64,000 bases of DNA, taken from an uncultured Pelagibacteraceae bacterium (GTDB lineage: Bacteria; Pseudomonadota; Alphaproteobacteria; Pelagibacterales; Pelagibacteraceae). The notes under the pieces are model-generated. The model searched no databases. It saw nothing but the letters and a program-made list of their open reading frames with translations, and was not told the DNA's origin. Positions 11,211-25,025 of this stretch are shown here, piece after piece. The stretch's first letter is position 1. Each line of letters starts with the position of its first letter. The position numbers were made by a program, and so were the translations under genes. Location of the stretch: positions 1 through 64,000 of the forward strand of contig CACNXC010000004.1 of assembly GCA_902624315.1 (NCBI GenBank), in the 5' to 3' direction.

Positions 11211-11705
11211 ATGTTAATAATAGGTATAGATCCTGGAATTTCTGGTTCAATTTGTTTTTTAGATAATGGAAAAATCCTAGACGTTATTGAAATGCCCATA
11301 ATGACAGACGGAAAAAAAAATAAAAAACAAGTAAATGGTTCGCAAGTTTATAATGAATTTACCAAACGAATTAAACAATTTGAAAAAAATCAAATTAGAG
11401 TTGTTATCGAACACGTTTCTGCAATGCCTGGTCAAGGCGTTACTAGTATGTTTAATTTTGGACAATCATTTGGAATTTTAAAGGGTATTTGTACCGCGAT
11501 GCAATTACCCATGTACTTTGTAAGGCCTGCAAAATGGAAAAAATATTTTAACCTTTTAAACTCTGAAAAAGATGCCAGCAGGACAAGAGCAATAGAAATA
11601 TTTCCTTATTTTTCATCTCAATTATCTAGAAAGAAAGACTCAAATAAAGCTGATGCGATTTTGATAGCAAGTTTTTATCATGAAACTTACAAAATTGATG
11701 AATAG
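11211..11705 (+). CDS. RuvC-like crossover-junction endonuclease (phage-like subtype)
   Basis: IGIDPGISGSICFLDNG, VVIEHVSAMPGQGVTSMFNFGQSFG, NKADAILIASF; acidic RuvC/RNase H-fold positions kept. Confidence 0.82.
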   Translation: MLIIGIDPGISGSICFLDNGKILDVIEMPIMTDGKKNKKQVNGSQVYNEFTKRIKQFEKNQIRVVIEHVSAMPGQGVTSMFNFGQSFGILKGICTAMQLPMYFVRPAKWKKYFNLLNSEKDASRTRAIEIFPYFSSQLSRKKDSNKADAILIASFYHETYKIDE

Positions 11706-11755
11706 CTTTAATTATTCAGACAAAATCATGACACATTTAAGTGTGAGAAGACGAT

Positions 11756-12430
11756 ATGGAAGCTGATATCACGTCTCAAGCAGTTGGGCTGGCCTCAAGT
11801 GCTGATTTTTCTTTAATAAATTTATTTATTAGAGCTGACATAGTTGTCAAGTCAGTTATCATAATGTTAATAGCTTGTTCTATATATTCATGGGCAGTAA
11901 TAATTGAAAAATATAGATTGTTTAAAAAAATAAATCAATCTACAGAAGAGTTTGAAACAAAGTTTTGGAATTCTAAATCTGCAGAAACTTTTTATAATAA
12001 TCTACCAGCTAACGTTCAAGACCCAATGGCTTTAATTTTTAAAGATGCGATGCAAAACTTATTGAAGAGAAGATCTAGAACAGATTTAAACAATAGGATG
12101 ACTACAATGTTAGAGACGGGTATTGAAAAACAAATATCAAAAATCACTAAAGGTTTTACTTTTTTAGCAACAGTAGGATCAACAGCTCCATTCATAGGCT
12201 TATTCGGAACAGTTTGGGGAATTATGAACTCTTTTCAATCTATAGCAATTTCAAGAAATACGAGTCTGGCAATTGTTGCACCTGGAATAGCTGAAGCACT
12301 ATTCGCAACTGCTTTAGGTTTACTAGCAGCAATACCTGCGGTTGTTGCATATAATAAATTTAATAATGACTCGATTAAGTATTCCCAAAAATTAGAAAAT
12401 TTCTCAAAAAGATTTTTAACGATTATCTAA
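11756..12430 (+). CDS. tolQ: Tol-Pal system protein TolQ
   Basis: ATVGSTAPFIGLFGTVWGIMNSFQSIA; followed by tolR, tolA, tolB, pal. Confidence 0.95.
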   Translation: MEADITSQAVGLASSADFSLINLFIRADIVVKSVIIMLIACSIYSWAVIIEKYRLFKKINQSTEEFETKFWNSKSAETFYNNLPANVQDPMALIFKDAMQNLLKRRSRTDLNNRMTTMLETGIEKQISKITKGFTFLATVGSTAPFIGLFGTVWGIMNSFQSIAISRNTSLAIVAPGIAEALFATALGLLAAIPAVVAYNKFNNDSIKYSQKLENFSKRFLTII

Positions 12431-12431
12431 A

Positions 12432-12848
12432 ATGGCTTTTAAATTAAATCGTTCATCAAAAGAACCAATGAGCGAAATAAATGTAACACCATTTGTAGAT
12501 GTAATGTTGGTGCTTTTAATTATTTTTATGGTGACTGCACCTTTGTTAACTGTTGGAGTTCAGGTTGATTTACCAGAAAGTTCTGCAGACTCTCTTCCCG
12601 AAGAAGCTGAACCACTGACTTTAACAATAAACTCTAAGGGTGAAATTTATATTCAAGAATCAAAAGTTGAATATGAAAAAATAATAGCAAAAGTTTTAGC
12701 GGTTTCAAAAAATAGAACTGATACAAGAATTTACGTGAGGGGTGATAAAACAATTAATTATGGAAGAGTATTAGAAATTATGGGCCTACTATCTGGGTCT
12801 GGTTTCACTAAAGTAGCACTTATATCCGAACCATATAAAGAAAGGTAA
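12432..12848 (+). CDS. tolR: Tol-Pal system protein TolR
   Basis: ExbD/TolR: SEINVTPFVDVMLVLLIIFMVTAPLL. Confidence 0.95.
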   Translation: MAFKLNRSSKEPMSEINVTPFVDVMLVLLIIFMVTAPLLTVGVQVDLPESSADSLPEEAEPLTLTINSKGEIYIQESKVEYEKIIAKVLAVSKNRTDTRIYVRGDKTINYGRVLEIMGLLSGSGFTKVALISEPYKER

Positions 12849-12851
12849 GAA

Positions 12852-13661
12852 GTGAATAGAAGTATAATTATATCTTCTGTATCACATCTGGTTTTAATAA
12901 TGATTACAGCTTTTAGTTTACCTTTCTTAGCTAAAAAACCAATTGATCTTCCCCCAATTGTATCTGTAGAATTAATACAGATTACAGATAAAACGAATAT
13001 TCCATACGCACCTAAAGCAAAAAAAATTATTGAAAAAATTAAAGAGAAAGAAAAAAAGTTGGTATCTGAACAAGCTCCCCCAAAAAAAGTAAAAAAGATT
13101 AAACCAGATGCGGTTCCAATGCCAGATGATAAGCCTAAAAAGGTTAAGAAAATAAAAGAGGATAAACAAAATCCAGAAAAAATTGATAATGAAGTTAAGC
13201 AAGTTTCTGAATTTGAAAAAAAAGAGTTATTCGATCCAAATAATATTGCAGCCTTAATTGATAAATCTAAAGTTGAAAGTGCTGAAACGATAAAAAAAAA
13301 TAACAAAATTACGCAAGATCAAAAAAAGAATGTTGAAAATGCAGGTTTATCTTTAAGCGAAGAGGATGCTTTAAAAGCTCAAATATTTGGTTGTTGGAGT
13401 ATTCCTTTAGGTCTGCCTTACAATGAAAATTTATTAGTAAGAATCAAACTTCAACTGAATCCAGATGGAACAATTCAAGAGTCAGAGATTTTGGATCATG
13501 CAAGAATGAATAAACCTGGTCAGGGTTTTTATAAGGTTTTGGCGGAAAGTGCTCTTAGAGCAATAAAATTATGCCAGCCCTTAAGAGTTCCAACAACTGG
13601 TTATGAAAGATGGAAAGAATTACAATTAAATTTTGATGCAAGAGAAATGTTAGAGGGATAG
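12852..13661 (+). CDS. tolA: TolA-like protein (GTG start)
   Basis: N-terminal TM, Lys/Pro-rich linker, TolA/TonB-type C-terminus; between tolR and tolB. Confidence 0.87.
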   Translation: MNRSIIISSVSHLVLIMITAFSLPFLAKKPIDLPPIVSVELIQITDKTNIPYAPKAKKIIEKIKEKEKKLVSEQAPPKKVKKIKPDAVPMPDDKPKKVKKIKEDKQNPEKIDNEVKQVSEFEKKELFDPNNIAALIDKSKVESAETIKKNNKITQDQKKNVENAGLSLSEEDALKAQIFGCWSIPLGLPYNENLLVRIKLQLNPDGTIQESEILDHARMNKPGQGFYKVLAESALRAIKLCQPLRVPTTGYERWKELQLNFDAREMLEG

Positions 13662-13670
13662 AATATTTTA

Positions 13671-15011
13671 ATGAGAAATCTAATTATTTTATTTTTAATA
13701 TTTATAATACCTACTAAAGCATTAGGTCTAATTGAGGTAGATATTACACGAGGAAACTTGAATCCACTGCCTATTGCAGTGTCACCATTATCAATTGATG
13801 ACGAGTCAAAAAAGAGTTTTGAGAAAACTTTAAAGAAAAAAGATATTGGGTCAGAAATTTCTAAAGTTATCGAAAAAAATTTGAAAACTTCAGGTCTTTT
13901 TAATCCGTTAGATAAAAATGCTTTTCTTCAAGCACCTGATATTGCTCACCTAAAACCACGTTTTGAGGATTGGAATTTAATTAAAGCTCAAGCTTTAATA
14001 ACAGGTAAAGTTAAAAATGTTGATGATAAACTAAGAGTTGAGTTTAGATTATGGGATGTGCTTGCTGGAAAAGAAATGATGGCTCTAGCATTTACGACAG
14101 TGCCAAACAACTGGAGACGTGTTGGTCATATAATAACAGATAAAGTTTACGAGAGATTAACTGGAGAAAAAGGTTATTTTGATACGAGGATAATCTATGT
14201 TGCTGAAGAGGGTCCAAAAACAAAGAGAATTAAAAAATTAGCCATCATGGATCAAGATGGTGCAAATAACAAATTTTTAACTTTAGGAAATGAACTTGTT
14301 TTGACACCAAGGTTTAATCCTACAAGCCAAATGGTAACATATCTATCTTATTTTAGAAATTTACCTAGAGTTTATCTTCTTGATATAGAAACAGGTATTC
14401 AAGAAGTTGTAGGAGATTTTCCAGGAATGACTTTTGCTCCTAGATTTTCTCCAGATGGAAAAAAAATTATAATGAGTTTTGCTAAGGATGGAAATTCAGA
14501 TATTTATACAATGGATTTAGAAAATAGAATTGTAGAGAAAATTACCAATCATCCCTCTATAGATACTTCACCATCTTATTCCCCGGATGGAAAATTTATT
14601 TGTTTTAACTCTGACCGAAGTGGGTACCAACAAATTTATGTCATGAAAAGTGATGGCAGCAATGTTAAAAGAATTTCTTTTGGAAATGGTTTATATGGTA
14701 CTCCTGTTTGGTCTCCAAGAGGTGATTTAATCGCTTTTACAAAATTACATAAAGGTAAATTCTACATCGGTGTGATGAGAACTGATGGATCTGGTGAGAG
14801 ATTGTTGACAGAAAATTTTTATCAAGAAGCTCCTTCCTGGTCGCCTAATGGAAGAGTTTTAATTTTTTATAGAGAGACTAAAACTGATGATAAAGGAGAG
14901 GGTTTTTCTGCTAAATTGTGGTCAATTGATTTAACAGGCTATAATGAGAGGCTTGTAGATACCCCTACTGATGCATCAGACCCATCATGGTCATCTTTAT
15001 TAAGTAATTAA
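13671..15011 (+). CDS. tolB: Tol-Pal system beta-propeller protein TolB
   Basis: WD40-like repeats [35 protein letters not shown]. Confidence 0.95.
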   Translation: MRNLIILFLIFIIPTKALGLIEVDITRGNLNPLPIAVSPLSIDDESKKSFEKTLKKKDIGSEISKVIEKNLKTSGLFNPLDKNAFLQAPDIAHLKPRFEDWNLIKAQALITGKVKNVDDKLRVEFRLWDVLAGKEMMALAFTTVPNNWRRVGHIITDKVYERLTGEKGYFDTRIIYVAEEGPKTKRIKKLAIMDQDGANNKFLTLGNELVLTPRFNPTSQMVTYLSYFRNLPRVYLLDIETGIQEVVGDFPGMTFAPRFSPDGKKIIMSFAKDGNSDIYTMDLENRIVEKITNHPSIDTSPSYSPDGKFICFNSDRSGYQQIYVMKSDGSNVKRISFGNGLYGTPVWSPRGDLIAFTKLHKGKFYIGVMRTDGSGERLLTENFYQEAPSWSPNGRVLIFYRETKTDDKGEGFSAKLWSIDLTGYNERLVDTPTDASDPSWSSLLSN

Positions 15012-15096
15012 CTTAAAATATCTTGATTTTTTACCTTGAAACATTTAATTAGTTGTGAAAAAGTTAGTTTTAAGAAATATTGACCAAGGAGCATTA

Positions 15097-15576
15097 ATGA
15101 AATTAAACAAAATTTTAAAGAACACTTTTTTAGTATTATTTGCATGTTTAGTGTTGTCTGCTTGCGCAACATCAAAAAAATCTACAGGACAAATGCAAGG
15201 GGATGTTTACACTGGAACTGATACAGTTGAATATTTAGCTTCAGGTGTTCCTGACAGAGTTTTCTTTGCAACTAATGAGTCAGTTTTGACTACCGCATCA
15301 AGAGAAACTTTAAGAAAACAAGCGGCATGGTTAAGAAAAAATTCTGACATTACAATCGTGCTTGAAGGACATGCTGACGAAAGAGGAACAAGAGAATATA
15401 ACTTAGCATTAGGTGAAAGAAGAGCTAATGCTGCTAAAGATTATTTAATGACTTATGGGATTTCCTCTAACAGAATTTCAGTTCTAAGTTATGGAAAAGA
15501 AAGACCAGTTGACTCTGGTTCTAATCCTTTGGCTTGGTCAAAAAACAGAAGATCTGTTACAGTAAAAGCAAATTAA
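15097..15576 (+). CDS. pal: Peptidoglycan-associated lipoprotein Pal
   Basis: OmpA-like EGHADERGTREYNLALGERRANAAKDYL; lipobox LSAC gives start 15097 rather than 15055. Confidence 0.94.
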   Translation: MKLNKILKNTFLVLFACLVLSACATSKKSTGQMQGDVYTGTDTVEYLASGVPDRVFFATNESVLTTASRETLRKQAAWLRKNSDITIVLEGHADERGTREYNLALGERRANAAKDYLMTYGISSNRISVLSYGKERPVDSGSNPLAWSKNRRSVTVKAN

Positions 15577-15588
15577 TTTTAAAAATTT

Positions 15589-15629
15589 AAGACCCTTAAT
15601 TAATTCAATTAGTTAAGGGTCTTTTTTTT
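15589..15629 (+). terminator. Rho-independent terminator after tol-pal
   Basis: AAGACCCTTAA / TTAAGGGTCTT perfect 11-bp stem followed by a T tract. Confidence 0.9.
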
Positions 15630-15658
15630 GCCATTATTTTAATCATAAGATTATTTTA

Positions 15659-16654
15659 ATGCGACACATTTTAAGAAAATTTAATATTATTACATTTTGT
15701 TTTAGTAATTTTTTTTTGATAACTTATTCTTACGCTGACAATCATAATATTTATGAAATAATAGATCAACTTCAGAAAGATATAAAGACACTAGAAAAAG
15801 CAGTATACTCAGGATCAATAGAATTAAATAGTGATAGCTCCATAAATTTAAATTCAAATTTAGATAGTAGTTCAGAAGATGTTCTTACAAGACATTTATT
15901 AAAACTTACAGAAATTGAAAATCAATTTCAGGAACTTACAAATAAGTTTGAGGAAATAAATTTTAAGTTAGACAAACTATCCAGCAGAATGTCAAAAGTG
16001 CAAGCAGATAATCAAATAAGATTTCAGGACTTAGAAAGTGTTGTGTCTTCTGATGAAACTATAAATAAATTAACAAAAAAAACAAATAATGAGCAGTTAG
16101 AAGTTTTACCTGGAAGTTCTCAACCTCAAGATTTGGGATCGATATCATATAAAGATACAGCGACCAATGAAACATCACAAAAAACAAATTCTGTAGACTC
16201 AACAGCTTTAGTAGTAACTGAAACTTTTCAAGCTGAAGAGAAAATTCTTCCAAATGAGTCTCCAGATAAACAATATCAGTTTGCTACAAGCTTTTTAAAA
16301 GTTGGTGATTATTCAACTGCTGAAAGAGCATTCAGAGAGTTCGTTGACACAAATCCTGAACATAATTTGGCTGGGAATGCTCAATATTGGTATGCAGAAA
16401 CTTTTAGGATACGACAATTGTATACGGATGCAGCCTCAGCATATTTAGAAGGTTATCAAAGATACCCTAAAGGTGAAAAAGCACCTATAAACTTATTAAA
16501 GCTTGGTGTATCAATGGTACAAATTGGAGAAAAAGATCAAGGTTGCAAAATGATCAATGGTGTTGAAGAACAATATCCAGAGGCAAACCAATCTGTGATA
16601 CAAAAAGCTAAATATGAGTCTCAGAAATTCGAATGCAACAACCAAAATTCCTAA
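15659..16654 (+). CDS. cpoB: CpoB/YbgF-like tol-pal accessory TPR protein
   Basis: Signal peptide, coiled coil, C-terminal YQFATSFLKVGDYSTAERAFREFVDTNPEHNLAGNAQYWYAET. Confidence 0.87.
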   Translation: MRHILRKFNIITFCFSNFFLITYSYADNHNIYEIIDQLQKDIKTLEKAVYSGSIELNSDSSINLNSNLDSSSEDVLTRHLLKLTEIENQFQELTNKFEEINFKLDKLSSRMSKVQADNQIRFQDLESVVSSDETINKLTKKTNNEQLEVLPGSSQPQDLGSISYKDTATNETSQKTNSVDSTALVVTETFQAEEKILPNESPDKQYQFATSFLKVGDYSTAERAFREFVDTNPEHNLAGNAQYWYAETFRIRQLYTDAASAYLEGYQRYPKGEKAPINLLKLGVSMVQIGEKDQGCKMINGVEEQYPEANQSVIQKAKYESQKFECNNQNS

Positions 16655-17642
16655 ACTTTTAAGAGATAACTTAAATAATAAAAGAATAAATAAGATTTAT
16701 AAAAAATTTGAGATCTCTTTAAATTTAGATGAAAGTTTTGCAGTTGCGGTCTCAGGTGGTCCAGATAGTCTTGCTTTAGCTTTTTTATCTAAAATTTATG
16801 CAATTAAAAAAAATTTAAAATCAAAGTTTTATATTATCGACCATAAACTTAGACCTGAGTCTACAAAAGAGGCTAAACTCGTTTTAAATTTGCTTAAAAG
16901 AAACTTTATAAAATCAGAAGTATTAACCTTGAAAGGAAAGAAACCAAAGAAAAGCATCCAGTCAATTGCTAGGACAAAAAGATATGAAATACTTTTCAAG
17001 AAATGTAATCAATTAAAAATCAAAGATATTTTAATGGGACATCACGAGGATGATTTTATTGAAAATTTTTTTATAAGACTTCTGAGGGGTAGTGGAATTA
17101 AAGGTCTCACATCTCTAGATATAAAGACAACAATAAAAAAAAAGAACATATTAAGACCTTTAATTGATATAAAAAAAGAGGATTTAATTTTTATTTCAAA
17201 AAAAGTTTTTAATTTTTATGTAGAAGATCCAACAAACTATGATGAAAAATATCAAAGAGTTCGAGTAAGAAAATTAATGGAAAATCTTGAAAGAGATGGG
17301 TTAGATAAAAATAAATTAAAAAAAACGATTAAAAATTTAAAATATGCAAACAAAGTAATTGAGTTTTATGTTGATAAAAATTTACGAGAAAATACTTCTT
17401 TTTTAAACAATAAAAAAAGATTAGTCATCAATAGTGATTTTTTTCTTCAACCCCAAGAGGTTACTTTTAGAGCTTTTTCGGAATCATTAAAGTTAATTGG
17501 TAAAAAATATTATTCTGTGAGAGGAAAAAAATTAGAAAAAATTATCTGGGAAGTTGAAAATAATCGATTGAATAGAGCTACATTAGGTGGTTGTATTATT
17601 GAAAAGGTCAATCAATCAATAATTATCTCTAAAGAGCCCTAA
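16614..17642 (+). CDS. tilS: tRNA(Ile)-lysidine synthase
   Basis: VAVSGGPDSLALAFL PP-loop; DHKLRPES; GHHEDDFIENFFIRLLRGSG. Confidence 0.93.
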   Translation: MSLRNSNATTKIPKLLRDNLNNKRINKIYKKFEISLNLDESFAVAVSGGPDSLALAFLSKIYAIKKNLKSKFYIIDHKLRPESTKEAKLVLNLLKRNFIKSEVLTLKGKKPKKSIQSIARTKRYEILFKKCNQLKIKDILMGHHEDDFIENFFIRLLRGSGIKGLTSLDIKTTIKKKNILRPLIDIKKEDLIFISKKVFNFYVEDPTNYDEKYQRVRVRKLMENLERDGLDKNKLKKTIKNLKYANKVIEFYVDKNLRENTSFLNNKKRLVINSDFFLQPQEVTFRAFSESLKLIGKKYYSVRGKKLEKIIWEVENNRLNRATLGGCIIEKVNQSIIISKEP

Positions 17643-17704
17643 AATAATGCCACTTTATACAAAATGCCACTTGTTAAATTGATAATAATTCTTATTTTAA
17701 GCCT

Positions 17705-19606
17705 ATGAATATGAAAAACATTGCAATGTGGGCTATCATAGTTTTTTTAACTATTGGTCTTTATAATATGTTTAAAAATCCCCAAACAAATATTAGAGGT
17801 GGGGACAAGGTTATATTCTCAGAATTCTTGACATCTGTAGAAAACGGAGAAGTATTAAAAGTAGAAATTCAAGGTAACAATATCAAAGGTGTGTATTCAA
17901 ATGGAAAATCATTTACAACTTATTCTCCTAACGATCCAAATTTAATTGAAAAACTTTCAGAAAAAGGAGTGAGTATTTCAGCTGCACCTATTGAAGAAAA
18001 AATGCCATCATTATTTGGTGTCCTGCTTTCATGGTTTCCTATGTTGTTATTAATTGCTGTTTGGATTTTTTTCATGAGACAAATGCAAGGTGGTAAAGGT
18101 GGAGCTATGGGTTTTGGAAGATCAAAAGCAAAAATGATGAATGAACTTAAGGGTAAAGTTACATTTAATGACGTTGCAGGTGTAGAAGAAGCAAAGGAAG
18201 AAGTTGAAGAAATTGTAGAATTTTTAAAAGATCCAAGAAAATTTAGTAGACTTGGGGGAAAAATACCTAGAGGTGCTTTATTGGTCGGTCCACCAGGCAC
18301 TGGAAAAACTTTATTAGCTAGAGCGATAGCTGGTGAAGCTGGAGTACCATTTTTTACGATCTCAGGATCAGATTTCGTTGAAATGTTTGTAGGAGTTGGT
18401 GCTTCTAGAGTGAGAGATATGTTTGAACAAGGAAAAAAAAATTCCCCTTGTATAATTTTCATAGATGAAATTGATGCTGTTGGAAGAAGTAGGGGCGCTG
18501 GTTTAGGTGGCGGAAATGATGAACGAGAACAAACTCTTAACCAGCTTTTAGTTGAGATGGATGGTTTTGATACAAATGAAGGAGTAATAATTATTGCTGC
18601 AACAAACAGACCAGATGTATTAGATCCCGCTTTATTAAGACCAGGTAGGTTTGATAGACAAGTGGTTGTATCCAATCCTGACATAATTGGACGAGAAAAA
18701 ATTTTAAAGGTTCATGTTAAAAAAATAAAAATGGCACCGGATGTTAATTTAAGAACTATTGCGAGAGGTACTCCTGGTTTTTCTGGGGCGGATTTAGCTA
18801 ATTTAGTAAATGAGTCGGCTTTATTGGCTGCTAGAAAAAATAAGAGAATTGTTACGCTAAATGAGTTTGAGGAGGCAAAGGATAAAGTAATGATGGGAGC
18901 TGAAAGACGTTCGATGGTGATGACCGAGGATGAAAAAAAATTAACAGCTTATCATGAAGGGGGTCATGCGCTCGTATCTTTTAACATGCCAAGTTATGAT
19001 CCTATACATAAAGCAACTATAATTCCCCGAGGTAGAGCATTAGGTATGGTTATGAATTTGCCAGAAAGAGATAAACATGGTCATTCTATAAAATATTTAA
19101 AAGCAAGGTTAGCAGTTTGTTTTGGTGGAAGAGTTGCAGAAGAAGTAATTTTTGGAAAAGATAATATATCAACAGGAGCAGGTGGAGGTAGTGGATCAGA
19201 TATAAATCAAGCTACGCAGCTTGCTAGAGCAATGGTAACTAAGTATGGAATGAGCGAGGAAATGGGACCTGTTGAATACGGCGAAAATCAAGAAGAGGTT
19301 TTTTTAGGAAGATCAGTAACGCAAACACAGTCAGTTTCTGAGGAAGTAGCACAAAAAATAGACAAAGAAATCAGAAAGCTTATAGATGAGGGTTACAATA
19401 CTGCAAAGAAAATTTTGACCGAAAAAGTTGAAGATTTACACAAAATTGCTAAAGCTCTTATGACTTATGAGACATTAACTGGAGAAGAGATTGAAAATAT
19501 AATCAATAAAAATATATACCCAGCAGACAAACAAGACTTGAAAGTAGAAGATGATAAAGGGTCAGCAATGGGTGCTCTAGGCCTAAAACCAAAAATTGTT
19601 CATTAG
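17705..19606 (+). CDS. ftsH: ATP-dependent zinc metalloprotease FtsH
   Basis: [31 protein letters not shown] zinc site. Confidence 0.98.
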   Translation: MNMKNIAMWAIIVFLTIGLYNMFKNPQTNIRGGDKVIFSEFLTSVENGEVLKVEIQGNNIKGVYSNGKSFTTYSPNDPNLIEKLSEKGVSISAAPIEEKMPSLFGVLLSWFPMLLLIAVWIFFMRQMQGGKGGAMGFGRSKAKMMNELKGKVTFNDVAGVEEAKEEVEEIVEFLKDPRKFSRLGGKIPRGALLVGPPGTGKTLLARAIAGEAGVPFFTISGSDFVEMFVGVGASRVRDMFEQGKKNSPCIIFIDEIDAVGRSRGAGLGGGNDEREQTLNQLLVEMDGFDTNEGVIIIAATNRPDVLDPALLRPGRFDRQVVVSNPDIIGREKILKVHVKKIKMAPDVNLRTIARGTPGFSGADLANLVNESALLAARKNKRIVTLNEFEEAKDKVMMGAERRSMVMTEDEKKLTAYHEGGHALVSFNMPSYDPIHKATIIPRGRALGMVMNLPERDKHGHSIKYLKARLAVCFGGRVAEEVIFGKDNISTGAGGGSGSDINQATQLARAMVTKYGMSEEMGPVEYGENQEEVFLGRSVTQTQSVSEEVAQKIDKEIRKLIDEGYNTAKKILTEKVEDLHKIAKALMTYETLTGEEIENIINKNIYPADKQDLKVEDDKGSAMGALGLKPKIVH

Positions 19607-19611
19607 ACTTA

Positions 19612-20664
19612 ATGTCTAGATATTACACTAGAGTGTGTAATTTCTATTATGGTGCAAAATCTAAATTATTAGTTAAGAAAAAAAAGACTTTACCACTTCA
19701 TAATAATTCTGAAATTTCTTTTGATAAAATAGAAATAATAACAAGAAATTCAAAAAAATTAATTTCTCTAAATGAGGTGAACAAATTACATGTAAATTTA
19801 AAGACAAAAGTAAAAAAAGATCTAAGATTAATTACAAAAAAAAAAAGAAATATTAAAAATTTAAATTTTCAAAATATTCCTCAAATAATGGGTATTTTAA
19901 ATATTACTCCAGACAGTTTCTCAGATGGAGGAAAATTTTTTAATTATGCATCAGCCAAAAAACAATTAAATTTTCTTTTAAACTCTGGCGCAAACCTTGT
20001 TGATATTGGAGCAGAGACCACTAAACCTGGATCTAAAGCTATTAAATCAAAAATAGAATGGAATAGACTCAAAAATATTTTAAAATTAATTGATAAAAAA
20101 AATTTTATATCTCTAGATACTAGAAAATCAGAAATCATGGAAAAGGGAATTAAACTAGGAGTAAAATTGATTAATGATGTTTCTGGTCTTAATTTTGATA
20201 AAAACTCAATCAAGATTTTAAAAAAGTATAACATACCTTTCGTACTCCAACACTCACTTGGTAATCCTGACGTAATGCAAAAAAATCCAAAATATAAAAA
20301 TGTATTATTAGATATTTACGATTTTTTTGAAGAAAAATTAAATAATTTACGTCAAAATGGAATTTATCATAATAATATAATCTTAGACCCTGGTATAGGT
20401 TTTGGAAAAAATTTGAAACATAATATGACGATAATTAAAAATATATCAATTTACCATTCTTTGGGTTTACCTATATTGCTTGGTATTTCCAGAAAAAGAT
20501 TTATAAAAGATTTATCTGGAAGTAATGATAGTTCTTTAAGAATTGGAGGAACAATAAGTAGCAGTATTTTTGCAATGTTACAGGGTGTACAAATGTTGAG
20601 AGTTCATGATGTCAACGAAGTTAATCAAGCTATAAAAGTTTTCAAAGCACTTATAAATAAATAA
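19612..20664 (+). CDS. folP: Dihydropteroate synthase
   Basis: IMGILNITPDSFSDGGKF; DIGAETTKPGS; ILDPGIGFGKN; LGISRKRFI. Confidence 0.93.
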   Translation: MSRYYTRVCNFYYGAKSKLLVKKKKTLPLHNNSEISFDKIEIITRNSKKLISLNEVNKLHVNLKTKVKKDLRLITKKKRNIKNLNFQNIPQIMGILNITPDSFSDGGKFFNYASAKKQLNFLLNSGANLVDIGAETTKPGSKAIKSKIEWNRLKNILKLIDKKNFISLDTRKSEIMEKGIKLGVKLINDVSGLNFDKNSIKILKKYNIPFVLQHSLGNPDVMQKNPKYKNVLLDIYDFFEEKLNNLRQNGIYHNNIILDPGIGFGKNLKHNMTIIKNISIYHSLGLPILLGISRKRFIKDLSGSNDSSLRIGGTISSSIFAMLQGVQMLRVHDVNEVNQAIKVFKALINK

Positions 20665-21989
20665 TGAAGTATTTTGGCACTGATGGAATTAGAGGGCAGG
20701 TAAATAGTGGAAACATTAATGGAGATATGTTCTTTAAGTTTGGACTAGCAGCAGGAAAATATTTTACAAATTTAAAAAAAAGAAAACAAACAGCAATTAT
20801 TGCTAAAGATACTAGACTTTCAGGATACGCATTAGAACCAGCATTAGTTTCTGGTTTAGCTTCTGCAGGAATGCATGTTTATACACTGGGTCCATTGCCT
20901 ACTAATGGCCTTGCAATGTTGACAAAATCAATGAACGCAAATCTTGGTATTATGATCACTGCTTCGCACAATTTATTTTATGATAATGGTTTAAAGTTAT
21001 TCGGTCCTGATGGATTAAAACTATCTGATAAAATTCAAAAAAAAATTGAAAATTTAATAGATAGCAAAGTTCAAAAACACTTATCAAATCCAAAAAAATT
21101 AGGAAGGGTTAAAAGGCTAGAGACTGGAACTGATGAATATATTAAAATTTGTAAAAAAAAGTTGTCAAGAAACTTTAAGTTAAATAACTTGAAAGTAGTT
21201 CTAGATTGTGCAAATGGAGCTGGATATAAATCTGCACCAAAATTAATCAGATCACTTGGAGCAAAATTGAAAGTTATAGGCAATAAACCAAATGGTTTTA
21301 ATATTAATAAAAATTGTGGCTCAACTTTTCCAGAAAAACTACAAAGAAATGTTAAAAAATTCAAAGCAGATTTGGGTATATCTTTAGATGGAGATGCTGA
21401 CAGAATAATAATGTGTGATGAAAAAGGATCTATAATTGATGGTGATCAAATTATTGCTGCATTGGCTTTACAATGGAAAAAGAGAAAAATTCTTAAAGGA
21501 GGCGTTGTCGGGACATTAATGTCAAACTATGGTTTAGAAAAATTTTTAAAAGAGAAAGGTATTAAATTTTTAAGAGCTAATGTTGGGGACAGATATGTTA
21601 AGGAATTGATGCAAAAGAAAAAATTCAATTTAGGAGGAGAACAGTCGGGTCATATTATTTTAGGAAAATTTGCAACAACTGGCGATGGTGTGCTTGTTGC
21701 TTTAGAGATTATCAAATCAATGAATAGAAAAACTAAAGCCAGTGATTTTTTTAACGTCTTTAAAAAAATTCCACAAATTTTAGAAAATATAAAAATAAAA
21801 GATGATAAAATACTTAAAAATCACTCTGTTAAAAGATCCGTTAAAATTGCAAAAAAATTGATTAAAAATCAAGGTCGAATTCTTGTAAGAAAATCAGGCA
21901 CTGAACCAAAGATAAGAATAATGGGTGAGAGCGAAAATAAAATTTTGCTTAAAAAATGTATAAAAATGATTTCAAAAGAATTTAAATAA
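20664..21989 (+). CDS. glmM: Phosphoglucosamine mutase
   Basis: YFGTDGIRGQVN; MITASHNLFYDNGLKLFG; SLDGDADR; GGEQSGH. Confidence 0.97.
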   Translation: MKYFGTDGIRGQVNSGNINGDMFFKFGLAAGKYFTNLKKRKQTAIIAKDTRLSGYALEPALVSGLASAGMHVYTLGPLPTNGLAMLTKSMNANLGIMITASHNLFYDNGLKLFGPDGLKLSDKIQKKIENLIDSKVQKHLSNPKKLGRVKRLETGTDEYIKICKKKLSRNFKLNNLKVVLDCANGAGYKSAPKLIRSLGAKLKVIGNKPNGFNINKNCGSTFPEKLQRNVKKFKADLGISLDGDADRIIMCDEKGSIIDGDQIIAALALQWKKRKILKGGVVGTLMSNYGLEKFLKEKGIKFLRANVGDRYVKELMQKKKFNLGGEQSGHIILGKFATTGDGVLVALEIIKSMNRKTKASDFFNVFKKIPQILENIKIKDDKILKNHSVKRSVKIAKKLIKNQGRILVRKSGTEPKIRIMGESENKILLKKCIKMISKEFK

Positions 21990-21990
21990 A

Positions 21991-24985
<2,995 letters not shown>

Positions 24986-25025
24986 AATGAGTTTATCTAA
25001 TTAATTATTTATATTTTTCAATGAT

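Noticed and set aside
12758-13306. 182-aa minus-strand ORF opposite tolR/tolA
   Set aside because: Phe/Ser-rich mirror of the Lys-rich TolA linker; no family motif.
15055-15096. N-terminal extension of the Pal ORF
   Set aside because: Signal peptide and lipobox begin at ATG 15097, which has an AAGGA-like site upstream.
17920-18684. 254-aa minus-strand ORF opposite ftsH
   Set aside because: Fully antisense to a clear FtsH; low-complexity Ser/Pro/Ile composition typical of a shadow frame.
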